Assembly (NCBI GenBank): GCA_010909165.1
Contig: VJWM01000117.1
Span: 558,001 to 622,000, forward strand
From: Anthoceros angustus
Lineage: Eukaryota > Streptophyta > Anthocerotopsida > Anthocerotales > Anthocerotaceae
Direction: 5' to 3'
Length of the DNA: 64,000 nt
Below are positions 33,834 to 44,130 of this stretch, in pieces (position 1 is the stretch's first letter; every line of letters starts with the position of its first letter). A program made the translations under genes and the position numbers. The notes beneath the pieces are model-generated. The model had not been told where the DNA came from. It saw nothing but the letters and a program-made list of their open reading frames with translations, and searched no databases.

Positions 33834-34398
33834 CTAACAATAATTGTTCATAAGCAAATTTAATGTCCTTTTTGTTCCAAGGTATCCAAGTTCCTCATGA
33901 ATTCTCCGCCTCAAACTTATCCTATCTTCTGGTCTAGGCACAATCTTCATGTTGTCCAAGAAAAGTAACTTATCATGCACCCATCTATACCTTATATTCC
34001 TTTTTCTCACTCTATCATTCTCCTTCAATGTCAAGATATTCCTATTCCCCCCAGTTTGTACTCTCTCCAGTGTATTCGTATCTTCCCAAATATCAACACT
34101 CATTGTAGTACTAGAAGGTATTTCAATCAGATTCACCAAATATGAGCTTGGTGTCCACTAGACACCACTAAATTGCTCTCAAGTTCATCACTCTCATCAT
34201 AATCTTGTCTAGCACCCATTTCGTCCTTATTGGATCTTTTAACAACACATCTGCATTAGCATGCTTAACTCCTGCCCTATGCTCAATTGTAAAGTTGTAC
34301 TCCTACAATATAAGTTCCCACCTTTCTAACTTGCCTGTGAGCTTCTCACTTTTTATTAGCCACTTCAGAGGTTGATGATCAGTTATCAAATTAAATTG
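33834..34398 (-). mobile_element. Ty3/gypsy RNase H and integrase zinc-finger remnant
   Basis: Read on the minus strand from 34398: TDHQPLKWLIKSEKLTGKLE, a stop, then EYNFTIEHRAGVKHANADVL (RNase H end). Lower down comes VHDKLLFLDNMKIVPRPEDR and IHEELGYLGTKRTLNLL (integrase zinc-binding start). It belongs with the integrase piece at 32045-32308, from which it is separated by about 1.5 kb of unrelated sequence. Several stops; not functional. Confidence 0.75.
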
Positions 34399-34439
34399 TC
34401 CGAGACGTCGTGTTCTCCATATGATTGTCAGCGAGGGCG

Positions 34440-35030
34440 GATTCATTCTTTTCAGGGAGCGCCCATATGCTTTGCCTAATGGCGTTTCTCTTGAGGGTTG
34501 ACCTATTTTTGACCTGAGGGACTAGGTCCATGTAAATGTAACAAAACTACTCGGCACACCGTTTGCCATCATCAACCCTCCGGTCTGGATGGCTACGGCC
34601 AAGGTTCACAAGTATAGCGGCATGTTGGAAGACCATGCTTTCATTTCCTTTGCTATTGAGACTCACCGGGGCATGGGTAGCGACTTATCGAGGTTTATCA
34701 AGGCTTGTGCAAAGGCATACCACATCCATTGAGGTAGGGCTCCCTCTTTTCTATGTGGTGGCTTTCTTCCGGCAACGGGTATCTATTGCCCTGTTGAAGG
34801 CATTCGCAAACACAATTTTGAAGACGCTTTGAACGCAGGGGACACATCATCTTTAGTTCTGGCGGGAAATAGACTTTTCCTTTCTCCAGATTATGACATC
34901 TTGGGAGTGATAAGTAGCTTTAGGATAGACAATCCAGGAGTGGAGTCATATGACATCTTGGGAGTAATAAGTAGCTTTAGGATAGATAGTCTAGGAGTGG
35001 GGTCAGTCCGTGGTTACACAATTTTCATAT
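34440..35030 (+). mobile_element. Non-LTR retroelement C-terminal fragment
   Basis: Plus-strand translations give KVHKYSGMLEDHAFISFAIE followed by THRGMGSDLSRFIKACAKAY, then FFRQRVSIAL in another frame. This is the same protein region as the elements at 11.4-11.6, 15.4 and 17.5 kb. A 57-base unit (TATGACATCTTGGGAGT...) is tandemly repeated at 34892-35005; 57 is a multiple of three. Confidence 0.65.
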
Positions 35031-35655
35031 GATTTGTGAGGAAGTAGCATTTTCAGCCCCGGGGCTCTTCCTTATTCGAAACTAAACATCTCTTACGAGC
35101 TATGTAGGTAGCTTCCGGGTAGGCAATTGGGCTAACACCCCTTGGCATGGGCCTCTAGAGGATTGTTTCCATCACCCCGATGTAAGAGACTCCCCATCCT
35201 TGCATGAAGTCTCATCATTGCATATTTTTAAGTAGGGTTAAGTGGGGGTTAAAGTTATCAATACATAGATACTATGTACCGCGGGGCTATGAGGCATCAC
35301 GCTTAAACCCGGGAAACCTATAATGGCCACCTCTTAATAGGCGGCCATTTAGAAGTGGGTGTAACATGCATCCCAACACCATGTGCAAGACCAAGCTCCA
35401 TGAGAGTGACATTAAAGGCTTACATGGTGCCAGGCGAATTGCCCTCCGTCAGTAAAAGGAGCTCCACGCTTTATTGAACGAAAGCCTGGAACCTGACGAA
35501 ATCTATCTCGATGGCCTGGCTCAAATTCTGGTACATACGCAGGGTAAGAGGGGGAGGTTTACTTGTTAGACAGCGTTGACAATCTGGCCATGTAGCTACC
35601 AAAAATTGTTCGCGGAGTATGAAAGCCAGTTAATGATGAGGATTGACTCCAGGGC
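35031..35655. other. Intergenic, no gene seen
   Basis: Downstream of the retroelement fragment and up to the stop codon of the TPR gene. No recognisable coding sequence or repeat. Confidence 0.4.
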
Positions 35656-37460
35656 TTATCTGTACAATGGGGGTAGAACTGCATGCAGGTCAATATCCAG
35701 TAGCTCTGGGGTCCTGCACAACATGCAAGAGTGAAATCGAGGTGTGAGCGAAAACCGGAGCAGCTTTGAGGTAGAAGAAAATGTCACTTTTCCTGGACGC
35801 ACCTGCAAACTGATCTGCCCTTCTCTGTTGAAGAAGGAACGAACCATAGCCTGCGTGCAGTAGACGATTCTAGCTGCACAAAAAAGCCATTCGCGTGGCC
35901 TGCTTTCCATTTTCTGGTTCCCTGACCCTTCCACACCTGCAGGAGTGCGCATATTGAGTAACAGGTTTCTGTACCAGCTTAATCTTGTGGAGAGCACGCA
36001 TCCGGACCTAGGCCCGAACTGAATTGACTCCTTAAGCTTGCTTTTACCTGAGGGAATGCGATGTTCTTTTTGGGTACAACAAGGCAGGCTGCTTTTGATG
36101 ATGAGTCAACAGCATATTGCCTCAGAAATGAAACACAGCTTGAGAGGGTGTCAGGAGATTCGAAAGCCTGGACACACCCGCCAGTCGCGAAAGACGATCA
36201 CTGAGTGTCAGCCAGCAGATACAAAGGCAATAGAAAAGCTAGAATATTTGGTAAAGGTACCTTATCAACTGCAACAAGCGGCAGGAATTCCTTGGAAGGA
36301 TTCTCTAAGTTTCCAAAGAAAAACCGAACACCGGCATCCAACTTGCCATTGTTTGCATTCCAATCCCTAGTGGCGGAATCGATAATGTCCTTGGTGAAAG
36401 CGGTTAAATCACTGCCAAGGCCTTGGAAGACTCCTCCTTGACTCTGCAAAAACCAGATGCAAACAACATATAACACACACACGCATAGAGGCCCAGCTCA
36501 GTGAGGAAACCGAAGAGTGCACCACACATACAATGTCTGCTTTTGTAGGCTCGGAATCACCACTCTGTTTGTCCCCATTTGCTTTGACAGCCTTCTTATC
36601 TTGAGCTCTCTTTTGATCTCGCACCACCTGAGAGAGCCTCCTTATCTTCGTCGAAACCTCAGAGCTTTGAGGATTTTGTTCCAACGCAGATCGAAATGCA
36701 GCCAGTGCCTGCATGAACGTCCACATGAGGACCAAGTAAGCACAATGAACTGCAACAGACTGTTTCGAATTCCTAAAATGGACAAGAAAACAACCAGCAG
36801 GTGCTTCTGCCTATGAGGAGTAAAACACGCTAGCTACCTCTTCATGTCGTTCCATGGCTTCCAAAACGCAGCCCTTCCTGAAATAGCCCTAGCAAGCAAA
36901 CCCGACATTATTACTGCTGTTATCTCGCGCCGGTGCAAACGTACTCGCATTCACACATCCGAGACCGCTCAACGAGCAACACTGCCAATCAGCACCTTTT
37001 CCCACGCCGGGTTCAGCTTTATCGTCATCTCTGCGTCTGCCAGAGCCTTGGTCACTTTCAGGAGGTTGAGAAAGGCAGCTGAACGATTGCTGCCACACAC
37101 AACTCAAGATTACATCCCGAATCAGAGCGGCAACAACACCTTTCCTCACCACTGCTCGCACTGTCAGATGCGAGCACTCCCAAATTCTGCACTTCCAGCT
37201 GAAGTTAAGCCTGAGGCAGCTTCACAGAGAAAGCATCGCAACGGGCACGCCAGGGCAAGCCCGAGCAACACCTGCTGCTTGCATGCGACAGCGCCGCGTG
37301 AGCACACAAGGAAGAACCTGTAGAGCGCTGCGTTCGAAGAGTCAGCCTTGATGGCCTGCGTGTACACGGCGGCGGCCTTCAGAAAGTTGCCTTGCTTGAA
37401 CAGGGCGTTGCCTTGCTCCCGCAAAGACAGCGAGGGAGACGTCTCCTCCCCGTCCGCCAT
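35656..37460 (-). CDS. TPR-domain protein, putative co-chaperone
   Basis: Eight exons join in phase: 37460-37318, 37089-36996, 36888-36838, 36708-36532, 36443-36261, 36167-36048, 35936-35803, 35713-35656 (319 residues). The N-terminal 100 or so residues are TPR units (LREQGNALFKQGNFLKAAAV, then SNRSAAFLNLLKVTKALADA, then GYFRKGCVLEAMERHEEALA), resembling Hsp70/Hsp90 co-chaperones. A charged linker follows (RRLSQVVRDQKRAQDKKAVK). The C-terminal 170 residues (VWKGQGTRKWKAGHANGFFV, LWFVPSSTEKGRSVCR) form a conserved-looking globular part whose function I do not know. The reading frame extends upstream to a TTG, but the ATG at 37460 (MADGEETSPS) gives a normal TPR start. The 5' end faces the minisatellite. 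Confidence 0.85.
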
Positions 37461-37519
37461 AGTCACGCTGGAGCCGCGCTCTGCTGCTGGTTCTCGTCTG
37501 TGTGTCTTTAGGCTACGAG

Positions 37520-38340
37520 TCCACGACTCAATGAAACGTCTCAAAAACGTTTCCCCCTTCGACCAAGCCTTTCCTCATCGTGAGACGTCTCAATAATTTC
37601 TCACTTCGGCCCTGCCGTTCTCCTCATTGCGAGAAGTCTCAAATTTGTCATTTCGGCCAAGCCTTCCCTTTCTCCTCGTCGCGAGAAGTCAGACAGTTAC
37701 CACTTCGGCCAAGCTTTTCTCCTCATCACAAGAAGTCTCAAATTTCTCAATTCGGCCGAGGGTTTCCTCAGATTTCTCTCCGGGGGCAACCCTTTCCTCA
37801 TCGCGAGAAGTCTCGATGTGCTCACTTCGGCCATGCCTTTCCTCATCGCAAGAGGTCGCAATGTCCTCACTTTGGCCATGCCTTTCCCCATCGCAAGAGG
37901 TCGCAATGTTCTCACTTTGGCCATGCCTTTCCTCATCGCGAGACGTCTCAATTTTCTCACTTCGGCCCTTCCTCTTCGCGAGACGTACAATCTACGTCTC
38001 CATATTTTTTCACCTTGACCAAGCCTTCGTCCATATACCGAGAGCAGGAAGTCGAGTCGCTAGGACTCTCAATGAAACGCGCGATTCCAGGTTTCCCTTG
38101 TCGGGCAAGCCTTCCATCATCGCGAGACGTCTCAGGTTTCTCGGTTCGGCAAAGTTTTTTTCGTCATCGGGAGAAAACACAATTTTCTCCCTTCGGCCAA
38201 GGCTTTTTCCTCGAGACGTGTCAGTTTTCACCATCGCGAGACGTCTCAGTTTTCATCATCGCGAGACGTCTCAGTTTGCCTCCTCCGGCAAAGCGTTCCT
38301 TCCTCTACGGAGAGCAGCAGTCTAATCGAGACGTCTCGTG
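37520..38340. repeat. Minisatellite with GAGACGTCTC cores
   Basis: About sixteen diverged units, 24-52 bases apart, fill the space between two divergent genes. A typical unit is CTCACTTCGGCCATGCCTTT followed by CCTCATCGCGAGACGTCTCAA. The palindrome GAGACGTCTC, with variants GAGAAGTCTC and AAGAGGTCGC, recurs at about 37578, 37629, 37729, 37802, 37848, 37893, 37938, 38119, 38236, 38260 and 38325. ACGT cores are typical plant bZIP sites, so an effect on either promoter is possible. One plus-strand frame stays open through the array into the next gene. Confidence 0.85.
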
Positions 38341-38386
38341 TGCTTTCCCGGGCGATGATCTTAGGTTTTCGGTAGCCTGCGGCGCT

Positions 38387-39988
38387 ATGTCGGAAGATGC
38401 AGCAGGTCGCAAGCCTGGCAAATTGGTTCTCCTGATCCTGGTTGGAGTGCCTGGCAGCGGCAAGAGCACGTTCTGCTCTGGCCTACTGGACAAGCCGTCC
38501 CGCCCTTGGGTGCGGATTTGCCAGGTTTTGCTGCCTACTGTCCTCGCATATGGAGTTTGTGTGAAGCTGGCGAGCTATGTGGGGATTTTGCTGGTAAGCG
38601 GATTTTGGATGTGTGTGCGAGGATGTTGCTGGTAACCGGATTTTGGATGTGCGCAGGATGTGATATCCACTGGGAAACGGGGCCGGAGTGAGGATGGAAG
38701 TGAAGCAACTCCAGCAGGGAAGCCTGGAACCAAACAGCAGTGTCTGAGGCAGGCTGCAATAGCGCTCGCTGAAGGATCCAGTGTTGTGGTGGATCGGTGC
38801 AATATTGACAAGAAGCAGCGGGTGGAATTTGTGGATCTGGCTAGGAAAGCTGGTGCAGAGATGCATGCCGTGGTGCTGAGCTACCCGGCGAAGGTTTGCG
38901 TGGAGCGTGCTATGAAGCGGGTTGCGCATGAGGGAGGCTTGAAAGGTCCTACTGCAGCACCGGTGGTGTATAGGATGGCCAAGGGGCAGGAGTATCCTGA
39001 TAGCGCCGAAGGATTCGTTCGGGTAACGTTTTGCTCTACGGATGGTGAGGTAGCGGATGTTTTGGCTCTGTACAATCAGCTTGAGTCTGCTGGTTGTCTG
39101 CCTTTGGGAGTGTTTGGTACAGTGCCTTTGCTGCCGGTGAAGAAGCAGGACGCCTCCGCACCTGGACAGAAGAAGCTCCAGGCTTTCTTCCAGAAGAAGG
39201 CAGAGAAGAAGGAAAACAGCTGCAGTGTGGGGGAAGATAAGAGCTCCTGTGGTGCAGCAGATGGGGCGGAGTCATTGGCCTTCCCTTCGCTGTCAACCGG
39301 TGACTTCAAATTCGATCATGCCAGAGCCGCAGAAGTGATTGTGGAGACGGTGTCTGAATTTCTGGGCCAGGCTGAGAACAGAGGGCTAAAGCTGGTGCTT
39401 GTGGATGTCTCACCTGGCTCTGACATGCTCGCACGTGTCCGGGAGAAGGCAGCGGAGACGGGGTTGGACAAGGCAGGGTTCTCCACGTTTGTTGGTGATA
39501 TCACCAAGCTGAAGTCCAAGGGAGGGATTCGATGCACAGTGATTGCAAATGCTGCAAACTGGTAAATTTCGGCTCATCTGATGGTGTCTGGCTTCGTCGA
39601 TATCCCATGTTTACTCCCTTCTGATTCGGAGTGGGACTTTTGCAGGCGTTTGTCACCAGGCGGCGGGGGTGTCAACGTTGCAATATACAAAGCGGCTGGC
39701 AAGGAGCTAGATACTGCAACGAAGCAGAAGGCCAAAACACTCAGTCCGGGAAAAGCACTTGCTGTCCTTCTGCCATTATCGTCTCCACTGCGTCGGGATG
39801 AAGGTGTTACGCATGTGATTCATGTGGTCGGTCCCAACATGAACCCCGATCGGCCGAATTGTCTGAATGGGGATGTGGTGCAAGGTTGTAAGTTGCTGCG
39901 AGAAGCTTATCAGAATCTGTTCAAGTGCTTTGCTCAAACAGCCCGGTCTCATCCTCCCAACTTCAGCAAACGGCAGAAGAAAAACTGA
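38387..39988 (+). CDS. bHLH140/aprataxin-related kinase-macro protein, short form
   Basis: Three exons, 38387-38524, 38657-39561 and 39646-39988, join in phase to 461 residues. The N-terminus is a P-loop kinase like that of polynucleotide kinase (GVPGSGKST at 20-28, then SVVVDRCNIDKKQRVEFVDL). A linker with KKLQAFFQKKAEKKE follows, then a macro domain (TFVGDITKLKSKGGIRCTVI, then PGGGGVNVAIYKAAG and THVIHVVGPNMNPDRPN). This order matches Arabidopsis bHLH140 (an aprataxin homologue), which continues with an aprataxin-type HIT domain and a zinc finger. Here TGA follows KRQKKN and I find neither domain downstream to 40830. The protein is either naturally short or truncated. The ATG was chosen by family start (MSEDAAG); the frame runs further upstream through the minisatellite. 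Confidence 0.88.
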
Positions 39989-40832
39989 ACAGATTATGCC
40001 AACAAGATGGCGAACCTGCGGCTTCCAACTGGCCTCCTCGGATATGGTGGATACTTTTTGAAGACAAGATGGCCCAGTCCGGAGGGAGTCCCATCTTGCT
40101 TGGGGTGCCCATCAAGCAAGATACCATTACCTATCCCATATTGTTGACGGAAGGAGGACAGGTGAAGTGTTGATAGAGATGCCCACAGGAAGATACTGAC
40201 TGGATGTCGGTCGTTATAAGACTGCAGACTTGACGCTATGTGAGGAATCCTACGCCGGTGGGTCCGGAATGCGACTATTCCTGGCTGGGTCATTCTTTGT
40301 TTCTTTCGGGGGTGCACTGGGAGACTTCCCTTCCATCCCACATCTTGGGCACCAAACGGATATTCATCAGACTGTTGCTGTGACAGCTTGCCTTGGGCTG
40401 GAGGCTATCTCTCTGTGTGGGCTTTGCTTCAGTTCCGTGGGCAGATTCTTTGTACATAGCCGACTCCTGCATTTCTTGGAGATCTCTCTGATCTTCCGCA
40501 GCCGTGTGGATATCACTCTTGAGCCTATTTGTCATCCAATCTCTTAGAAGACGTCCCTCCAGGTGGTTGATGGATTGGGGTGCAGATTGAGGGCGGGAAT
40601 CGGGACACTTCCAAGGAGCGGAAATCGCAAGGAGATTGTGCGACATAGCTGGGAGCCGCCAAGGGAGAAAATATCTTTTGCGTTGCATCAAGTTTGCATG
40701 CTTCAACATCAGGAGAAGTGCGGTATCTTTGTGACGAGAACAGCGTCGTAGATCCAGATCTCAAGAGCAACGTAGGAGGTGCAGAGATGGGTCGGCTGTT
40801 GGTTGTGGATCCCAGCTAGGTGGTGTGCACAA
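39989..40832. other. Intergenic, no HIT domain found
   Basis: This 844-base gap was read in all frames for the missing aprataxin HIT motif and zinc finger, without success. A short direct repeat, TTGGTTGTGGAT, lies at about 40799 and 40845, spanning the start of the next gene. Confidence 0.5.
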
Positions 40833-41879
40833 ATGGACCGGCTCTTGGTTGTGGATTCTAAGGAATTGACACTATGGTTCGAGCTGGGTAGGAAGTCAAC
40901 GGGAGTGTTCCGCATTAGCAATGTGATGCACACCATGCCAGTGGCATTCAAGGTCCACACCACCGCGCCCAAGGCTTACAGCGTGAAGCCGTCAGTGGGC
41001 ATCATCCCTCCCCTGGGCTCCCTGACACTGGACGTGGTGATGTACCCCCAGAAGACGCTGCCGGAATCCGGGTACCCCATCAGCGAGGACAAGTTCGTGG
41101 TGAAAAGCGTGGTGGTGCCAGGGGGTCTGTCGGCCAACCGGTCCGTCTCCCCGGACTGGTTCTCCCCCGGCAAGAAGCATGTGTTTGCAGACGGCCACTT
41201 GCGTGTGGTGTTTGTAGGCGGCGTCATCTTGCGCACCCTGGTGTCGCAGGACACGAAGCACGCCATGGAGCTGGTGAGAGAGGTGAGAAGAGTCCTGTAA
41301 CACACCTCTCCCTCTCCCGTTTCCGTGCCTTTCCGTTTATGCGAATGCAGCAGACAGATTGAACGGATCCGGGAATGCGCAGGTTCTGGATAGGGATGTG
41401 GACGCAAAGGCGCTGAACGGGAAGGACGAGCAGGGGCGTACGGCCATGCACCTGGCCGTGGCCTCAGGCAGGGCGGAGCTGGTGCAAGTGCTGCTGGAAT
41501 TCGGGGCAAATCTGGAGATAAAGAACGCGCGAGGCTACACCGCCCTGCACGATGCCGCTTCTCTGGGGGAGAGCCTTATAGTGGAGCTGCTGCTGGCCAA
41601 GGGCGCGGAACCCAGCGCCTGCAACAGCCGAGGCTGGACTCCGCTGCATCTGGCCATAGCTCAGGGCCACGCGGAAGTGGCTCGCCTGTTACTCGCCAAC
41701 GGAGCCCGTTCCTCTGCCGCCCTCCAGGACGGACGTACGGCTGCCGACATGGCCCGCTCCGACCCCGTCCTCCTCAAGGTTAGTTCAAGATTCCGTTCAC
41801 ATCATTGAACCCGTTCACATGTGACCCGTTTGGCGTCCTTGCGCTCGTGCTTCAGGTAGTGCAGGAATATTCCAACTGA
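40833..41879 (+). CDS. VAPYRIN-like MSP-ankyrin protein, short
   Basis: Exons 40833-41282, 41383-41778 and a small last exon 41856-41879 join in phase (289 residues). Residues 1 to about 140 form an MSP (VAP-type) domain, with RISNVMHTMPVAFKVHTTAP, YSVKPSVGIIPPLGSLTLDV, FVVKSVVVPGG and DWFSPGKKHVFADGHLRVVF. Ankyrin repeats follow at about 160-282 (GRTAMHLAVASGRAELVQVL, GYTALHDAASLGESLIVELL, GWTPLHLAIAQGHAEVARLL). The domain order and the MSP wording match VAPYRIN, which is needed for arbuscular mycorrhiza in land plants. VAPYRIN has about 530 residues and many more ankyrin repeats, so this is a short paralogue or a truncated copy. The last exon (VVQEYSN) is less certain. An extra ATG-less extension upstream was ignored. 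Confidence 0.82.
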
Positions 41880-42385
41880 AAACAAGTAGAGCCTGGCGAG
41901 ACAGTACCTACCACGCCATCCCGTACCGCAGAAGGCCGCCTTCCAATCATGTCTAGGCAATGTGGGCTCTGGAGACGGGGATTGCGGGGGCACGACATAA
42001 TTTCATTATCTTAATGTCATCACCTAATCAGGGGGTTTGCAGTTTGAGGATTGTGGGGGTGGAGAGAGTTACGTACATAGACAGGTTTTGGGAAGGGCAA
42101 GCTCGATTATCGACTCCTTCTGGAGTGGTTTTGAAGTCCACCAGCCCGAGTTCCCAACAGATTTGCTGTGTGTTTATGATGACGAAGTTGTTGATAAGGC
42201 TACAAAGTACTGCGTGTTAGGCAGGGCTAATGGCTCCTGTCAAGGTCTGTAAGTGCATTCTACAATTTGCTTTGGCGTACTTAGACTTGTCGGCAGCACG
42301 CCGACCGACCAGTAGTCTGAAAAAAATGTCCAGCAGTGGCACGGCGTTGTGATGACGGGACGGGTGCGCTGTCGACGACGGAGCC
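41880..42385. other. Intergenic, no gene seen
   Basis: Spacer between two genes on the same strand, presumably the 3' untranslated region of the MSP-ankyrin gene and the promoter of the next. No recognisable feature. Confidence 0.4.
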
Positions 42386-44070
42386 ATGTCCATGTTCTTG
42401 CCGTCGGCAACGCGCGATGAGACGCGAATCACAAGTGGTGCGTGCGTTTTATTAGAAGACTTGGTTGATGAGGCTGCTCCTGCTTCTGGAGGCAACATGA
42501 ACATCTCCCTCACTGTGATGACCTTGAATCTGCGCAGGGACGGCTTGCCGGACGGCGCCAATGCCTGGCAGCACAGGAAGCATGTGTGCATCGATGTCAT
42601 CAAAAAGTACTCGCCAGTGATTGTGTGCACGCAGGAAGGTAGCCTCGCCTAGCTCGTGTGTTGATGCCGCACCTCTGTTTTGCAAGATTAGTTCTTCTGG
42701 TTGGATTGCTGGCCGAGCTCAAGCTCGAGAATTGGCGTTGGCATAAGACTAGTCCAGACAGTTTCTATCACACTCTTGTATCATCATCCCATCGTATTCC
42801 AGGCCTATGTGAAAAACTTCTTCTTCTTTCTTCCTTAGGTCTCAAGTCGCAGCTGGAGGATTTGGAGCAGGGGTTGCCAGGTTTGTGACGCCTGTTCACG
42901 ATTCTGTCGAATTTGTGTTGTGGATGTCGGGGGATTTGGAGCTCGGATTTGTGTCAAATGTGTGTTGAGCATTTCGGAGGAATCGGAGCTTGGACTTGTG
43001 TCGAATGTGTGTTGTGAATCTCGGCATTACCTCACGATCGTATCCACGGGCCTTGGGGATGGATGTTGGCCAAGCCAGGTTACGAGCAGTTCGGGAATCC
43101 GAGAAACGGGCCTGGCGACCCCGTCGATCAGCACTGCACTATCCTCTACGACGCAGACAAGGTGGAGAAGATGGAGGGAGGAACGTTCTGGCTGTCCGAC
43201 TCCCCGTCCGTTCCGGGGAGTAGGGCTTGGGGTTCCAAGGTCCCGTCCATCGTCACCTGGGTGATATCCTCCGCCGGGATCGCTGTTCGCACTTGGCTGG
43301 TCGTGAAAGCAAAGCTTTTGCTTGTGATGTTGGTTTGCCCTTGACACATGAGCTTGGCACACGTTTCTCATCAAAGGTGTGGAGCTTCCCGGATTCTGCT
43401 TCCAGGTCCTTAACACTCACCTGGACTGCACTAACAGCCGAGCTCGGTTGCGCGGGGCGTGTTTGGCCTGGCAGCATATCGAGACGCTGCCTCCATCTGT
43501 GCCGGTCATCTTCTGCGGGGACTTCTGTGCGGACAAGGCTTCACGGCCCGGCCGTTTCCTACTTGGCTTCTCAAGGTGCGCGTTGGTTACACAGCTTCTT
43601 CCTTCGTTCTGCTTTTCTGCTCTCTCACTTTGTTTTGCGCTGCAGGGAACAAGGGTTAGCTGGGGACATGAGGGATGCCTGGGCTGCCGCTCGCCATCGC
43701 CAGAACGCGCATTTGTCCTACACTTATCATGGATTTAAAGGTACAGAGAGGAGTCCACCCCGAGGAGTCCAGTCCATTGAACTTTTTTGTGTGCTCAGGG
43801 TGGGTGGCTGGCTTGCTGTATGCAGGAACGAGGAGGGGAGTCCTAGATGTGATGAAGGCAGTCTTCAGGGTGGTGTTTTTGTGCTGGGAGCGGGTGAACC
43901 AGGAGTTGCATCACGACTGGATCCTATTTCGGGGTCGGCCTCTGAACCCGGTCCACTGTGAGGTGGTGGACGATCACATCCAGGGACGCTACCCGTCCGA
44001 CCATTTCCCTGTATTTGTGCAGTTTCTCTTGCCCCGGAACGTCAGGCTGCAGGAACCAACACACAGGTGA
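42386..44070 (+). CDS. Endonuclease/exonuclease/phosphatase-fold protein
   Basis: Six exons join in phase: 42386-42638, 42839-42880, 43079-43260, 43385-43575, 43646-43740, 43826-44070 (335 residues). The DNase I-like fold is shown by TVMTLNLRRDG, QEG with the metal-binding Glu at 84, DQHCTILYDADKVE, WLSDSPS, NTHLD at 169-173, CGDFC at 203-207, HVDWILF-type HHDWILFRG and YPSDHFPVFVQF with the catalytic Asp-His. In most family members the motif is GDFN; here Asn is replaced by Cys. The substrate is unknown. The start of exon four (43385, or 43406) is the weakest junction; both keep the frame. The second intron contains short repeats of TTGTGTCGAATGTGTGTTG type. The gene ends 60 bases from the convergent PPR gene. 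Confidence 0.85.
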
Positions 44071-44130
44071 CAGCAACACCACGGCAGGGCCAATTGTGTA
44101 CAGACTTGTTAGGTGTTGAGGTTATAGCTG

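Noticed and set aside
37520-38340. CRISPR-like regular repeats
   Set aside because: Eukaryotic context, diverged units of unequal length with no unique spacers; it is a minisatellite.
37580-38386. N-terminal extension of the kinase-macro protein encoded by the minisatellite
   Set aside because: The frame is open, but the family starts near MSEDAAG and the extension is pure repeat; kept only as a possibility in the minisatellite finding.
42800-43080. Additional exon in the EEP gene intron
   Set aside because: The stretch is built of short TTGTGTCGAATGTGTG-like repeats, and the flanking exons already join in phase.
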